Shown here piece by piece: positions 1-7,002 of a DNA stretch of 48,563 nt; positions within the stretch are counted from its first letter, which is position 1; every line of letters begins with the position of its first letter. Where the stretch lies: positions 64,001 through 112,563 of the IMG/VR virus record IMGVR_UViG_3300018432_000002. One strand, written 5' to 3'. Position numbers and translations under genes: made by a program. The notes beneath the pieces are model-generated. The model had not been told where the DNA came from and searched no databases. It was given only the letters and a program-made list of their open reading frames with translations. This stretch comes from a virus.

Positions 1-418
1 GTAGGCGGGCGGCGGTGTTGCCTGCTTTGTTGAGCAGGGCGTCGTGGGCGTGCCATCCGACGTACACGGCGATGGATTCGATGGCTGCGGCGATGACGGA
101 GGCCAGGGCGAGTTTGCCGATGACGGGCCACGCGCTGGGTGCGACGTTGTCGTAGAAGAACGCGACTTGGCCGTAGATGGCGGCGGCGTTGACGAGCAGC
201 AGCGGCACGTACATGAGGTGTTTGCTGAAGTCGCGGCCGGTGCGGCGGCGGGTGATGAGCCAGACGGTGAGGCCGCCGATGACCGCCGCTAGTACGGCGG
301 TGGCGATGTGGCCGGTCGCTACGTCGACGGTCTGTGCCCAGCCACCGTCGGCCGGCAGCACGGTGCTGTCAGCTGGGGTGTTGCCGGCGTCCGGCAGGGC
401 AGTGATCGTCTCGGGCAT
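1..418 (-). CDS. Multi-pass membrane protein, partial (3' end off the window)
   Basis: The visible 139 residues hold three predicted membrane segments, at about 38-55, 68-88 and 98-121. They follow a polar N-terminus of about 37 residues with no signal peptide. The third helix leads into AVYVGWHAHDALLNKAG, a pattern reminiscent of DUF2637-type proteins of actinobacterial plasmids and integrative elements; that link is from memory. The ATG at 418 is the only start close to the upstream regulatory region and diverges from the XRE gene at 488. The rest of the gene lies beyond the left edge, so size and function stay open. Confidence 0.75.
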   Translation of the reverse strand, partial: MPETITALPDAGNTPADSTVLPADGGWAQTVDVATGHIATAVLAAVIGGLTVWLITRRRTGRDFSKHLMYVPLLLVNAAAIYGQVAFFYDNVAPSAWPVIGKLALASVIAAAIESIAVYVGWHAHDALLNKAGNTAARL

Positions 419-441
419 GGACTGAAGTCTGCCACAAGTTT

Positions 442-466
442 TTGTCGATTGCTAGGCGATCGACAA
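442..466. promoter_or_regulatory. Operator-like inverted repeat (TTGTCGAT-N9-ATCGACAA)
   Basis: Two perfect 8-nt arms (442-449 and 459-466) are separated by 9 nt, between divergent genes starting at 418 and 488. TACGCT at 476-481 could be a -10 box for the rightward gene, so a bound dimer would cover the -35 region. The same layout occurs at 9987-10011 with one arm mismatch. The binding protein is not identified; the adjacent XRE protein or the XRE-DUF5753 protein at 8951-9760 are candidates. Confidence 0.65.
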
Positions 467-487
467 CTTCTCTTATACGCTCTAGCC

Positions 488-778
488 ATGACCGACACTG
501 ACCTGCGGCTTCCTCAGCCGCTCTCCCTTGCAGAAGAGGTGCGCCTCACGCGGCTCCCTCCACCCGGTATTCGGCGGGCGATCCGCGACGGCGCCGGGGT
601 CAGCCTGCGTCGCTTCGCCCGCGCCATCGGAGTCAGTCATGGCTCAGTGGCCTACTACGAGCGCGGCGGTACGCCAGCGCCGTGCATCGCCATTCGGTAC
701 CGGGCCGAACTCGAGGAACTCGCCAAGGTAATCGGCTACGACCTCGACAGCCCGACGGGCGCCCACACCCAGAAATGA
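488..778 (+). CDS. Small XRE-type helix-turn-helix protein
   Basis: A 96-residue protein with a helix-turn-helix at about residues 38-62 (SLRRFARAIGVSHGSVAYYE), as in lambda-Cro/XRE regulators. An open frame continues upstream to 308, but the ATG at 488 lies just past the operator-like repeat and -10-like box, and the upstream part crosses the divergent promoter, so I take 488. Probable DNA-binding regulator of this divergent region, perhaps of itself. The mRNA could be nearly leaderless, since the -10 candidate ends only 6 nt before the ATG. Confidence 0.75.
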   Translation: MTDTDLRLPQPLSLAEEVRLTRLPPPGIRRAIRDGAGVSLRRFARAIGVSHGSVAYYERGGTPAPCIAIRYRAELEELAKVIGYDLDSPTGAHTQK

Positions 779-850
779 CGATGGCCGCAGCGATTGCAGC
801 GCCACGGCCTCACGTCATGCCCCACGTACGCCTCTACGGGAGCAGATATC

Positions 851-1198
851 TTGACGGTAACCGACGACCCGCACAAGGAGAAGCTGTTCACCGCAGCCGA
901 ACTCCTCGACATCGTGCTGGCCGCCTACGAACGCGGACTACTGGATGCTGCAACGCAGGCCGCCCGCACCAGATGGAACAACTCTCAGCTTGCCGTCCAG
1001 CTTCGCAACGGCCGACGCCAGAGCGAGATCCGCTGGATGAGGGAACGAGCTGCCACGGCCTACGAAGCGCGCGGACTCACAGCCGGGTACGACTACCGCG
1101 GAGGGTCCGTCGACTACGACACGGGCATGCCACCGAGGACACCCTGCGCGGGGCTACGCCGCGGCAGGCTCTACACACTGGCCGGCGGAAGCCGGTGA
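851..1198 (+). CDS. Conserved-looking small protein of unknown function
   Basis: Encodes about 115 residues from a TTG at 851, chosen because GGGAG (838-842) lies 8 nt upstream; the frame is open from an ATG at 794, which lacks such a site. The N-terminal half is predicted helical and charged (KEKLFTAAELLDIVLAAYERG), followed by a WNNSQLAVQLRNGRRQSEIRW stretch that could be a DNA-binding helix pair. The stop overlaps the GTG start of the ATPase at 1195 (GTGA), implying translational coupling. I do not recognise a family. Confidence 0.65.
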   Translation: MTVTDDPHKEKLFTAAELLDIVLAAYERGLLDAATQAARTRWNNSQLAVQLRNGRRQSEIRWMRERAATAYEARGLTAGYDYRGGSVDYDTGMPPRTPCAGLRRGRLYTLAGGSR

Positions 1199-2472
1199 AC
1201 GACGCCCTGAACGCATGCCACCTGGTCTTCCGGCACTGGCTCGGCGCTGAGTACGACCTTGACGCGCTTGACGCCGTACTAGCGGTCGCGGCCACTGAAC
1301 AGCTGGGCGGCGACCCACCCTGGCTGCTTGTCGTGTCGGGCTCCGGTAACGCCAAGACCGAGACGGTCGGCGCCCTCGCCGGGATCGGCGCGTTCGTCAC
1401 CAGCACGATCGCCAGCGAAGGCGCCCTACTGTCCGCCTCGTCCAAGAAGGAGCAGGCCAAGGATGCAACCGGTGGACTCCTTCGTCGCATCGGCGAGCGC
1501 GGGCTGCTCGTGGTCAAAGACTTCACGTCGATCATTTCGATGAGCCGTGACGCTCGAGCCTCCGTGCTGGCCGCGCTCCGGGAGGTCTACGACGGCAAAT
1601 GGGAACGCAACGTCGGCACCAACGGTGGGCGCACTCTCACCTGGGAGGGCCGCATCGTCATGGTCGGCGCGGTCACCACCGCCTACGACTCGGCGCACGC
1701 CGTGATCTCGTCGATGGGTGATCGGTTCGCGCTGGTCCGTGTCGATTCCGGAGCGGGAGCCAGTCGCCTCGCGGCTGGCCGTCAGGCTTTGGCGAACGTC
1801 AATCAGGAAGTTCAAATGCGCACCGAGTTGACGGGTGCCGTGTCGGTGCTGATGGATCGGCTGGCCCCGGAGCTGGCTGTTCTCACCGACGAGGACATGG
1901 ACACGCTCCTGCGTGTCGCCGACCTGGTGACGCTGGCCCGGACCGCGGTGGAGCGCGACTACCGCGGCGACGTGATCGAGGCGCATGCCCCGGAGATGCC
2001 GACCCGGTTCGCGAAGATGCTGGGCCAGATCATCCGGGGTGGCCTTGCGATCGGTATGGAGCGCGACCACGCGCTGGCGGTAGCTGTCCGCGTGGCCGGC
2101 GACTCGATGCCTCCGCTGCGCTTTTTGATCCTTCAGGATGTCGCCGACCATCCAGGCTCGCGCACGACGGATGTCCGTAAGCGGCTTCAGCGTCCGCATA
2201 ACACCGTTGACCGGGAGCTTCAGGCTCTGCATGTGCTTGGTCTGCTGCAGCAGAACGACGCGGAACGGCAGGGCTGGCTGTACTCGCTGACCGATGTTGT
2301 CGACCCGCAGACGCTGAAGCTCATCGCAGTTTCCAGATTTGGCTGCATGCATACAAGAGGAACAACGGAAGTAGAGCAGGAAGTCTGTGTGCAGGTACAG
2401 CCAAATCTGGAAACTGCTCAGGCCACTTTGGGCACACCTCCCGCGCTATTAGCCGCCGAGGAGATCTCGTGA
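1195..2472 (+). CDS. P-loop ATPase with C-terminal winged-helix region
   Basis: A 425-residue protein. The phosphate-binding loop is atypical: GSGNAKT at about 49-55, with Ala where Gly normally precedes Lys. A Walker-B-like strand LLVVKDF is at 104-110, and a sensor-like MVGAVTTAYD strand and GDRFALVRVD follow. The C-terminal third holds a winged-helix-like segment (LRFLILQDVADHPGSRTTDVRKRL). I know similar ATPases from actinobacterial phages and integrative elements, where they are often named only ATP-binding protein; DNA metabolism or regulation is inference. Start GTG at 1195 overlaps the preceding stop. The last 45 codons lie in unusually AT-rich DNA carrying a perfect 20-bp inverted repeat (2326-2417), so the C-terminus may be acquired. 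Confidence 0.8.
   Translation: MNDALNACHLVFRHWLGAEYDLDALDAVLAVAATEQLGGDPPWLLVVSGSGNAKTETVGALAGIGAFVTSTIASEGALLSASSKKEQAKDATGGLLRRIGERGLLVVKDFTSIISMSRDARASVLAALREVYDGKWERNVGTNGGRTLTWEGRIVMVGAVTTAYDSAHAVISSMGDRFALVRVDSGAGASRLAAGRQALANVNQEVQMRTELTGAVSVLMDRLAPELAVLTDEDMDTLLRVADLVTLARTAVERDYRGDVIEAHAPEMPTRFAKMLGQIIRGGLAIGMERDHALAVAVRVAGDSMPPLRFLILQDVADHPGSRTTDVRKRLQRPHNTVDRELQALHVLGLLQQNDAERQGWLYSLTDVVDPQTLKLIAVSRFGCMHTRGTTEVEQEVCVQVQPNLETAQATLGTPPALLAAEEIS
2326..2417. repeat. Perfect 20-bp inverted repeat in low-GC DNA inside the ATPase 3' end
   Basis: Arms at 2326-2345 and 2398-2417 are exact reverse complements, with a 52-nt loop. Inside the loop, TGCATACA (2344-2351 region) and TGTGTGCA nearly pair again, giving a long potential stem. 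Base composition is clearly more AT-rich than the flanks. It is translated as part of the ATPase (AVSRFGC...VQPNLETA), a stretch that does not look like conserved protein. It could be a transcript-level structure, a nicking or single-strand origin, or a miniature inserted element. Confidence 0.85.
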
Positions 2473-3032
2473 GTCGCCCCGCTGCGAACCTCGCCAAGAG
2501 GAGGGCTGAGATCCTGCGACTGGTCGCCGAGGGCATGACCAACGCTGAGATCGCTACGGAACTCGTCGCACCAGTCGACGCTGTTCGTGGGTATCTCCTG
2601 CGCGTAGCTAGGGAGTGGGGTGCCCGCAACCGCGCTCAGTGCGTTCACCTGGCCTACCAGCTCGGTGTTCTTCGAACGTCAAGCCCCCGGCCGCTGAAGC
2701 CGCTGGCCACCCCTGCTCGACCGCAGTCGGAGCAGCTGTTCGAGAAGGTCGGCATGGTCTACCAGGCAGTCCAGCCGAAGACTTCACCCGCAGCGGGTCG
2801 GACCCAAGTCGAGCAGGTTCCGGCAACCCATGTCCTCGCCGTTGACCACCCAGCCGATCCGAAACAGTCCTGGCGGCTCGATGTCTGCGTGACCAACGAC
2901 GAGCAGGCGCTGCTTCGCGCCTGCCAGCTGGCCGACTGGGTGCACCCACCCTTCGTGGTGTCGGTGACTCGAAACAGCGACCAACTGACCTTGTCCTCCT
3001 TCGCCGGCTGTCGCGACGACAGCGTGACCTGA
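2469..3032 (+). CDS. LuxR-type helix-turn-helix protein
   Basis: 187 residues. The N-terminus (about 8-60) is a GerE/LuxR-like helix-turn-helix: EILRLVAEGMTNAEIATEL is the hallmark of that fold, with the recognition helix around VDAVRGYLLRVAREWG. The remaining 120 residues have no response-regulator receiver domain and no recognised fold. The GTG start at 2469 overlaps the ATPase stop (GTGA), placing it in the same operon as the ATPase. A stand-alone regulator of this element is the simplest reading; its targets are unknown. Confidence 0.75.
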   Translation: MSRPAANLAKRRAEILRLVAEGMTNAEIATELVAPVDAVRGYLLRVAREWGARNRAQCVHLAYQLGVLRTSSPRPLKPLATPARPQSEQLFEKVGMVYQAVQPKTSPAAGRTQVEQVPATHVLAVDHPADPKQSWRLDVCVTNDEQALLRACQLADWVHPPFVVSVTRNSDQLTLSSFAGCRDDSVT

Positions 3033-3054
3033 CCGCTCGGCACACACAAAAGCT

Positions 3055-3074
3055 CACGGGCACCAACGCCCGTG
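3055..3074. other. Short hairpin in the leader of the FtsK-like gene
   Basis: CACGGGC (3055-3061) and GCCCGTG (3068-3074) pair perfectly around a 6-nt loop, between the stop at 3032 and the ATG at 3100. No T-run follows, so an mRNA-stabilising or attenuating hairpin is as likely as a terminator. Confidence 0.5.
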
Positions 3075-3099
3075 CTGGAACCAACCGAAAGGAATCACC

Positions 3100-3672
3100 A
3101 TGACCACCGACCTGATCAACCTCGACGAGGAGATCCGCAACGTCATCCCCGGCGTCGCCCGCTTCGACGGCAACACCGTCACCTTCGGCACCTATGCCGC
3201 CGGCGGCGACGTCAACCTGCTCCTCGCCGACGAGAACGGCGCCCGCAACGTCGTCGTGACCGGCGGCTCCGGCACCGGGAAAACCGCGCTGCTGCATTCG
3301 TTGCTGGCCGGCGCCAACGCGCACCTCGAGGCCCGGCGCGTCGACCCGTACCAGAGCGACGTCCAATCCGTTGTGGAGCGCTACCGGTCCCTCGTGGCCG
3401 AAGGACGCAGCGACCACCAGGTGCGCATCCTGCTCGTCGATGATCTGACCGGTTTCGACGACGAGACGCTCACGGCACTCGAGCATGTGGCCCGTTTCGG
3501 CCGGACGGCCAACGTCGCGCTCGTGGTGGCGTCGCAGGACGTGCGGATGGGTGGTCGGGGTGGTCGGGTGCTGCAGCACCTCGCCGATGCCCCGCTGATC
3601 CACTTCAACGGCCCCCTGCCCGGCGTGGGTGAGGTCAACGGCGACGTGTTCCGGGCGTGGTGGACCTCCTAA
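3100..3672 (+). CDS. Compact FtsK/HerA-like P-loop ATPase
   Basis: 190 residues with a canonical Walker A GGSGTGKT at 55-62, Walker B ILLVDDL at 110-116, and VASQD at 143-147, matching the A-T/S-Q sensor of FtsK/TraB-type DNA pumps. An N-terminal strand region (VTFGTYAAGGDVNLLL) resembles the lead-in to FtsK motor domains. It is far shorter than FtsK or conjugative TraB and has no membrane segments or gamma winged helix, so DNA translocation is not assured. ATG 3100 has GAAAGGA upstream. A strong hairpin terminator follows at 3714-3755. Confidence 0.75.
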   Translation: MTTDLINLDEEIRNVIPGVARFDGNTVTFGTYAAGGDVNLLLADENGARNVVVTGGSGTGKTALLHSLLAGANAHLEARRVDPYQSDVQSVVERYRSLVAEGRSDHQVRILLVDDLTGFDDETLTALEHVARFGRTANVALVVASQDVRMGGRGGRVLQHLADAPLIHFNGPLPGVGEVNGDVFRAWWTS

Positions 3673-3713
3673 ACGACCGACTGCGGTGTAGGTGGTGCTT
3701 TGCCACCGAAGCA

Positions 3714-3755
3714 GGCGACCTCCTTGGCGACGTGCGTGACGCCAAGGAGGTCGCC
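3714..3755 (+). terminator. Strong hairpin terminator (16-bp perfect stem)
   Basis: Arms 3714-3729 and 3740-3755 are perfectly complementary with a 10-nt loop, 41 nt after the FtsK-like gene. There is no long T-run after it, as is common in high-GC actinobacteria. The right arm carries AAGGAGGT, a strong ribosome-site look-alike that would be sequestered; it is 18 nt from the next GTG, probably too far to act. Confidence 0.75.
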
Positions 3756-3768
3756 CCGTTGATCAGCC

Positions 3769-4344
3769 GTGACCGACCCGGACCGCGATGCCTTCTACGA
3801 CGAACTCCGCCAGATGTACCCTGAGGAAGCGCTACGCCTTATCCACGAATCCGACATGGAGGCCGACGACAAATGCGACTCGGCGCTGACCGTCCTTAAG
3901 TTTGCCGACCCGGTCCGGTCGCCTGATTTGTTCCTCGGTCTCCGGGAAACGATCTTTGCCGACCCCGAAGCGCGGACGCATATGATCATCCGCGCCTTCA
4001 CGATTCGACTGAACGACCACACTGGGCTTTTGAGTGACCGCCTGTTCGTCGAGGCGGCGGCCGAGATGACCGCAATGGCGGCAACCATGCTCGAACCCAT
4101 CTCCGACGAGGCCACTGAAGAGATCGACCTGTGGAAGCACGTCTTCGAGCAGATAGCTGACAGGCTGCCGGCACGGAAGTCGTATCAGTGCGCTCACTGT
4201 GGCGTGCGGCGGGATGACATGTTTGCCGTCATGGACGAGTGGGTTCTTTGCCTGTCCGCTTCGGACGGCGGACTCAGCTGCTACACGCGCGTGCACGACA
4301 AGGGTGAACCGCTGGGATCCGGGCGGGAGTCGGGGCAGAATTGA
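3769..4344 (+). CDS. Unrecognised protein with C-terminal zinc-ribbon-like cysteines
   Basis: 191 residues, acidic and mostly helical for the first 130. CAHCG near residue 143 and further cysteines in VLCLSASDGGLSCY suggest a small metal site. GTG 3769 is the first start after the terminator; the ribosome site is weak, and an internal ATG (codon 15, MYPEEALRL) is an alternative. The stop precedes the next GTG by 3 nt, so the two genes probably form a pair. I do not recognise the family. Confidence 0.65.
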   Translation: MTDPDRDAFYDELRQMYPEEALRLIHESDMEADDKCDSALTVLKFADPVRSPDLFLGLRETIFADPEARTHMIIRAFTIRLNDHTGLLSDRLFVEAAAEMTAMAATMLEPISDEATEEIDLWKHVFEQIADRLPARKSYQCAHCGVRRDDMFAVMDEWVLCLSASDGGLSCYTRVHDKGEPLGSGRESGQN

Positions 4345-4347
4345 TGG

Positions 4348-5325
4348 GTGAGGGCATTCGTCGCTGAGAGATATTCGCATATCAGGCCGTCCGAAATGCC
4401 TGCGTTACGCGATCAACTAGCTGAGTGGCTGGCCACTTATGGCCGCTCAGTTCTCAATAGTTATGCCCGGCACGCCGGGCACGAGGATATCGCCCTCCTG
4501 TACGAACCAATTTGCAAGACGGCCTTGCAGGCCAATCTCTACTGCGTAGCCCCGGACATGCTCGAACTTGCCCTCCAGGCGGCAACACCGAGCCTTGAGG
4601 ATCTAGATATTTCCGAGCATGACTTGCCTGCGAACATGGGCCTGGTCAGCTTCGCGCAACCCATCCGTGTAGATCGAAATTATGGACAAACCACGCCTAT
4701 CTCGGGGGCGCTGTGGTTTCGGTGGCAAAGTTCGAATCTGGACATCGTGACAGTCTGTTGGCTCACCGATCGGTATAGTCCCGACTTTGTATGGTTCCTC
4801 GGGGCCGACGGGACCCCTGCCAACCCGACTTTTGGTCACGGGTGCCGGCGAGTCACGGCGGAAGACTGGTACAACGCTGAGGACTTCCGGCTTGCGATTC
4901 ACGGGATGGACAACCTTCCCGTCGGAGAACTGGACCCTTCCGCAACGATCACCGACGAGGGCTCTCTTGTCGGTGGAATGCGCTCGGACCGGGCAGTACT
5001 GAAAGCCATCTGGCTTCTGATGTCACAGAGCCTTGCCGAGGTGGAAACCGTGAAAGTCGGCCCTCCCCCTCAAAGGCGACGGGGTCCGGCGCTTCCGCGG
5101 CCCGAGGTTAGAGTCATCAAACTGCGCCGCCCCGCTGGCGCGTCGGGCGGCGCGGCTGACGGTCGCGAGTGGCAACACCGGTGGATGGTCCGCGGACACT
5201 GGCGCATGCAGCCGTGGGGTCCGAACCGTGAGCGCGTGCGCCCGGTCTGGATTGCCCCGCATCTGAAAGGCCCGGAGGGCAAGCCGATGCTTGGTGGAGA
5301 GAAGGTGTATCACCTTGCCCGCTGA
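4348..5325 (+). CDS. Large element protein with conserved HRWMVRGHWR tail
   Basis: 325 residues with no catalytic motif that I recognise. The C-terminal 50 residues (HRWMVRGHWRMQPWGPNR, then RPVWIAPHLKGPEGKP) match a tail I know from many actinophage and integrative-element proteins of unknown role. The body contains Trp-rich strands (GALWFRWQSSNLDIVTVCWL). Its first two thirds use more A/T-ending codons than its neighbours, hinting at separate acquisition. GTG 4348 follows the previous stop by 3 nt; the stop overlaps the next gene's start region. Confidence 0.7.
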   Translation: MRAFVAERYSHIRPSEMPALRDQLAEWLATYGRSVLNSYARHAGHEDIALLYEPICKTALQANLYCVAPDMLELALQAATPSLEDLDISEHDLPANMGLVSFAQPIRVDRNYGQTTPISGALWFRWQSSNLDIVTVCWLTDRYSPDFVWFLGADGTPANPTFGHGCRRVTAEDWYNAEDFRLAIHGMDNLPVGELDPSATITDEGSLVGGMRSDRAVLKAIWLLMSQSLAEVETVKVGPPPQRRRGPALPRPEVRVIKLRRPAGASGGAADGREWQHRWMVRGHWRMQPWGPNRERVRPVWIAPHLKGPEGKPMLGGEKVYHLAR

Positions 5326-5587
5326 CAGTCTTCTTCAAGTGGGAGGTCACGTACCCAGCCCGAAGGCGCTCGAAGAGGCGTCAAAGATCAGTGCCATGGC
5401 CTGCAAGGCGGGACGCCCGGCGCCGGCCATGGTGCCGATGTCAAACGGCGGCGTCCAGCTCGAGTGGCACTACGGCGGCTGGGACATCGAGCTGTATGTG
5501 GAGCCGGACGGTGAGACGTCGATCTGGTACGGGGGCGTGAAGGGCGCGGAACTGATGCGCACCTTCCCCGCTGGGGTCGGCCAGTGA
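5315..5587 (+). CDS. Small conserved element protein
   Basis: About 90 residues from TTG 5315, favoured because GGAGAGAAGG (5296-5305) is correctly spaced; TTG 5291 and GTG 5294 also open the frame. The segment GGVQLEWHYGGWDIELYVEPDGE is a beta-rich pattern often seen in small actinobacterial mobile-element proteins that follow the HRWMVRGHWR-tail gene. No known activity. Its stop overlaps the next GTG (GTGA). Confidence 0.65.
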   Translation: MPADSLLQVGGHVPSPKALEEASKISAMACKAGRPAPAMVPMSNGGVQLEWHYGGWDIELYVEPDGETSIWYGGVKGAELMRTFPAGVGQ

Positions 5588-5841
5588 CGAGCAGATACCG
5601 CTCTGGTAGTCACTGGGGACGCACGCTGATCCAGATCGGGAAGGAGCCAGCCGACGCTGAAGGGCGTCGCCCGGATGACCGCATCGTCGGGCTTATCGAT
5701 GACCCCGCGCTGGTCGAGCGGATCTGCGCCCTGCTCAACGACGCGGCACGAAGCCTTGAGCAGGCTGGAAAGTCCGACCCGCTCTGCGTCTACCCCGATG
5801 GGGTATGCACCTGCGGTGAACCTGAGGGGCACCCGGCGTGA
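5584..5841 (+). CDS. Small conserved element protein (SHWGRT type)
   Basis: 85 residues beginning MTSRYRSGSHWGRTLIQIG, a start that recurs in actinophage and element proteins annotated as hypothetical. The middle (IVGLIDDPALVERICALLNDA) is helical; the end has CTCGEPEGH, a possible metal-binding tail. GTG 5584 overlaps the preceding stop and its own stop overlaps the next ATG, so it is the centre of a tightly coupled triplet. Function unknown. Confidence 0.7.
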   Translation: MTSRYRSGSHWGRTLIQIGKEPADAEGRRPDDRIVGLIDDPALVERICALLNDAARSLEQAGKSDPLCVYPDGVCTCGEPEGHPA

Positions 5842-6149
5842 TGTCCGGTGTTCAGTTGGTCGGCGCAGCGGGCGGCAGTGTTGAGACGCGTCTCGGCAAG
5901 TTCCGACCTCCGTCGATCTGCCACCGTCGAGATGGTGCGCCTTGGCAGCACTTCACCCGCGGTCCTGGCGATACCTACCTGTGGCTGAGTGCCTGCGCGG
6001 ACATTGAGGGGCACGAGCCGCCGGCCGAATGGTGCTCGGCTACGTGGCAGGACGGTGAGCACCAGTGTGGCGAGCTGATCCCGCACGATGTGCACCGCTG
6101 CTGCTGCGGAGACAGTCTTCATCCGGCCAAGTCTGAAGTGGTTGGTTAA
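5841..6149 (+). CDS. Small cysteine/histidine-rich protein
   Basis: 102 residues from ATG 5841 (TGATG overlap; GTG 5838 is also possible). Eight cysteines and several histidines are spread over the C-terminal two thirds (CHRRDG, CADIEGHEPPAEWC, HQCGELIPHDVHRCCCG), consistent with one or two structural zinc sites. No family recognised. It closes the coupled group that begins at 5315. Confidence 0.65.
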   Translation: MSGVQLVGAAGGSVETRLGKFRPPSICHRRDGAPWQHFTRGPGDTYLWLSACADIEGHEPPAEWCSATWQDGEHQCGELIPHDVHRCCCGDSLHPAKSEVVG

Positions 6150-6158
6150 GGTGTCCCG

Positions 6159-6395
6159 ATGAGTGATCAAGAGCCGCCTCTCGACCCGGCCATCCTCAAG
6201 GTGATGCGAAGCGACCTGCCCGACGAGGAGAAACGCCGCCTGGTCGAACTGCTCATCGCCGAACGCGAAGCGGCCCGGCCGCGGACTGAACAACTGGCGG
6301 CCCAGTTGACCGGCGAACAGAACTTCGAAGCCAAGGTTGATGAGACGATCCGTCTGATCCTCGAGGCTGAAGACCGACTACGCGGTAGGGACTGA
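6159..6395 (+). CDS. Short helical acidic protein
   Basis: 78 residues, strongly charged and predicted almost wholly helical (DEEKRRLVELLIAEREAARP, then VDETIRLILEAEDRLRG), with no cysteines. It may be a small coiled-coil or adaptor protein. ATG 6159 lies 10 nt after the previous stop. Function unknown. Confidence 0.65.
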   Translation: MSDQEPPLDPAILKVMRSDLPDEEKRRLVELLIAEREAARPRTEQLAAQLTGEQNFEAKVDETIRLILEAEDRLRGRD

Positions 6396-6471
6396 ACCGG
6401 CTGGATGATCGGCTGCACCTGCGGGCTGAAGGTCCGAATGCCTGCGTCGCGGTCCGTCAGTTGACGACTAT

Positions 6472-6504
6472 GCGGCTGGGTTTCTTGGACTGGGGCCCAG
6501 CCGC
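6472..6504. promoter_or_regulatory. Inverted repeat in the lipoprotein gene promoter region
   Basis: GCGGCTGGG (6472-6480) and CCCAGCCGC (6496-6504) are perfect 9-nt arms around a 15-nt centre, 33 nt before the lipoprotein start. A TTGACG hexamer at 6461-6466 could be a -35 box immediately before it. Operator or hairpin; the position suggests control of the lipoprotein gene. Confidence 0.45.
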
Positions 6505-6537
6505 GACCAGTCCTCATCCCGGTCCGTGGAGTCCCTC

Positions 6538-6954
6538 ATGCGCAAACTGATGATCGGAACCTTCGTCGCTCTCGCTGGTATCGCCTTGGCTTGCGGCGCC
6601 GGCGAAGCGGACACGGCGGGCCCTGGCGCGCAGGCCGGCGCGGCGGACTCAGGCGACAAGCCTGCCGAGAACGACAAGCGCACCTATGTGCTCGAGGTGA
6701 CCGGTCCGAAGAAGGCTGACATCAATTACAGCCTGAACGCCGACTCGTCGTCGGCGAACGGGGCGAAGCTGCCGTGGAAGAAGACCTTGACGTCGGTCGA
6801 GGACTTCACGTCGGTTTCGGTGCTGGCGTCGAACTCCGGCTCGGGAACCATCAAGTGCAAGATCACCCTGAATGGCAAGGTCGTCAAGGAGAACGCCGCA
6901 GAGGGTCAGTACGGCACGGTTACCTGCTCCACTGACAGCCTCACCCAGCCCTGA
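6538..6954 (+). CDS. MmpS-like secreted lipoprotein
   Basis: 138 residues from ATG 6538, with GGAG at 6528-6531. Residues 1-18 form a signal peptide (MRKLMIGTFVALAGIALAC) ending in a lipobox, with Cys about 19 as the lipid-modified residue, so the protein should be anchored on the outer face of the membrane. A low-complexity Ala/Gly linker follows, then a beta domain (TYVLEVTGPKKADINYSL ... GTIKCKITLNGKVV) that resembles the extracytoplasmic domain of MmpS proteins. Similar lipoproteins occur in actinobacterial genomes; a role in altering the lysogen surface is only a guess. Terminated by the hairpin at 6952-7000. Confidence 0.75.
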   Translation: MRKLMIGTFVALAGIALACGAGEADTAGPGAQAGAADSGDKPAENDKRTYVLEVTGPKKADINYSLNADSSSANGAKLPWKKTLTSVEDFTSVSVLASNSGSGTIKCKITLNGKVVKENAAEGQYGTVTCSTDSLTQP

Positions 6955-7000
6955 CGCAAACGGCCCACACCATCTCTCTAGGTGTGGGCCGTTTGCGTCA
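6952..7000. terminator. Bidirectional terminator (20-bp perfect stem)
   Basis: Arms 6952-6971 and 6981-7000 are perfectly complementary around a 9-nt loop. It begins within the stop codon of the lipoprotein gene and ends 2 nt before the stop of the leftward PP2C gene, so it serves both convergent units. The outward arm ends give AAACG/CGTTT-type tails in either direction. Confidence 0.9.
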
Positions 7001-7002
7001 GT

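Noticed and set aside
682-1194. Upstream extension of the ATPase frame
   Set aside because: It overlaps two better-supported genes and encodes Arg/Pro/His-rich shadow sequence; GTG 1195 with the GTGA overlap is the better start.
1426-2352. 308-codon frame on the minus strand
   Set aside because: Fully antisense to the ATPase, Arg/His-rich shadow composition, no ribosome site.
2608-3603. 331-codon frame on the minus strand
   Set aside because: Antisense to the LuxR-type and FtsK-like genes; low-complexity composition.
6405-6464. Mini-ORF MIGCTCGLKVRMP...
   Set aside because: Only 19 codons, no ribosome site, and it ends inside the putative -35 region.
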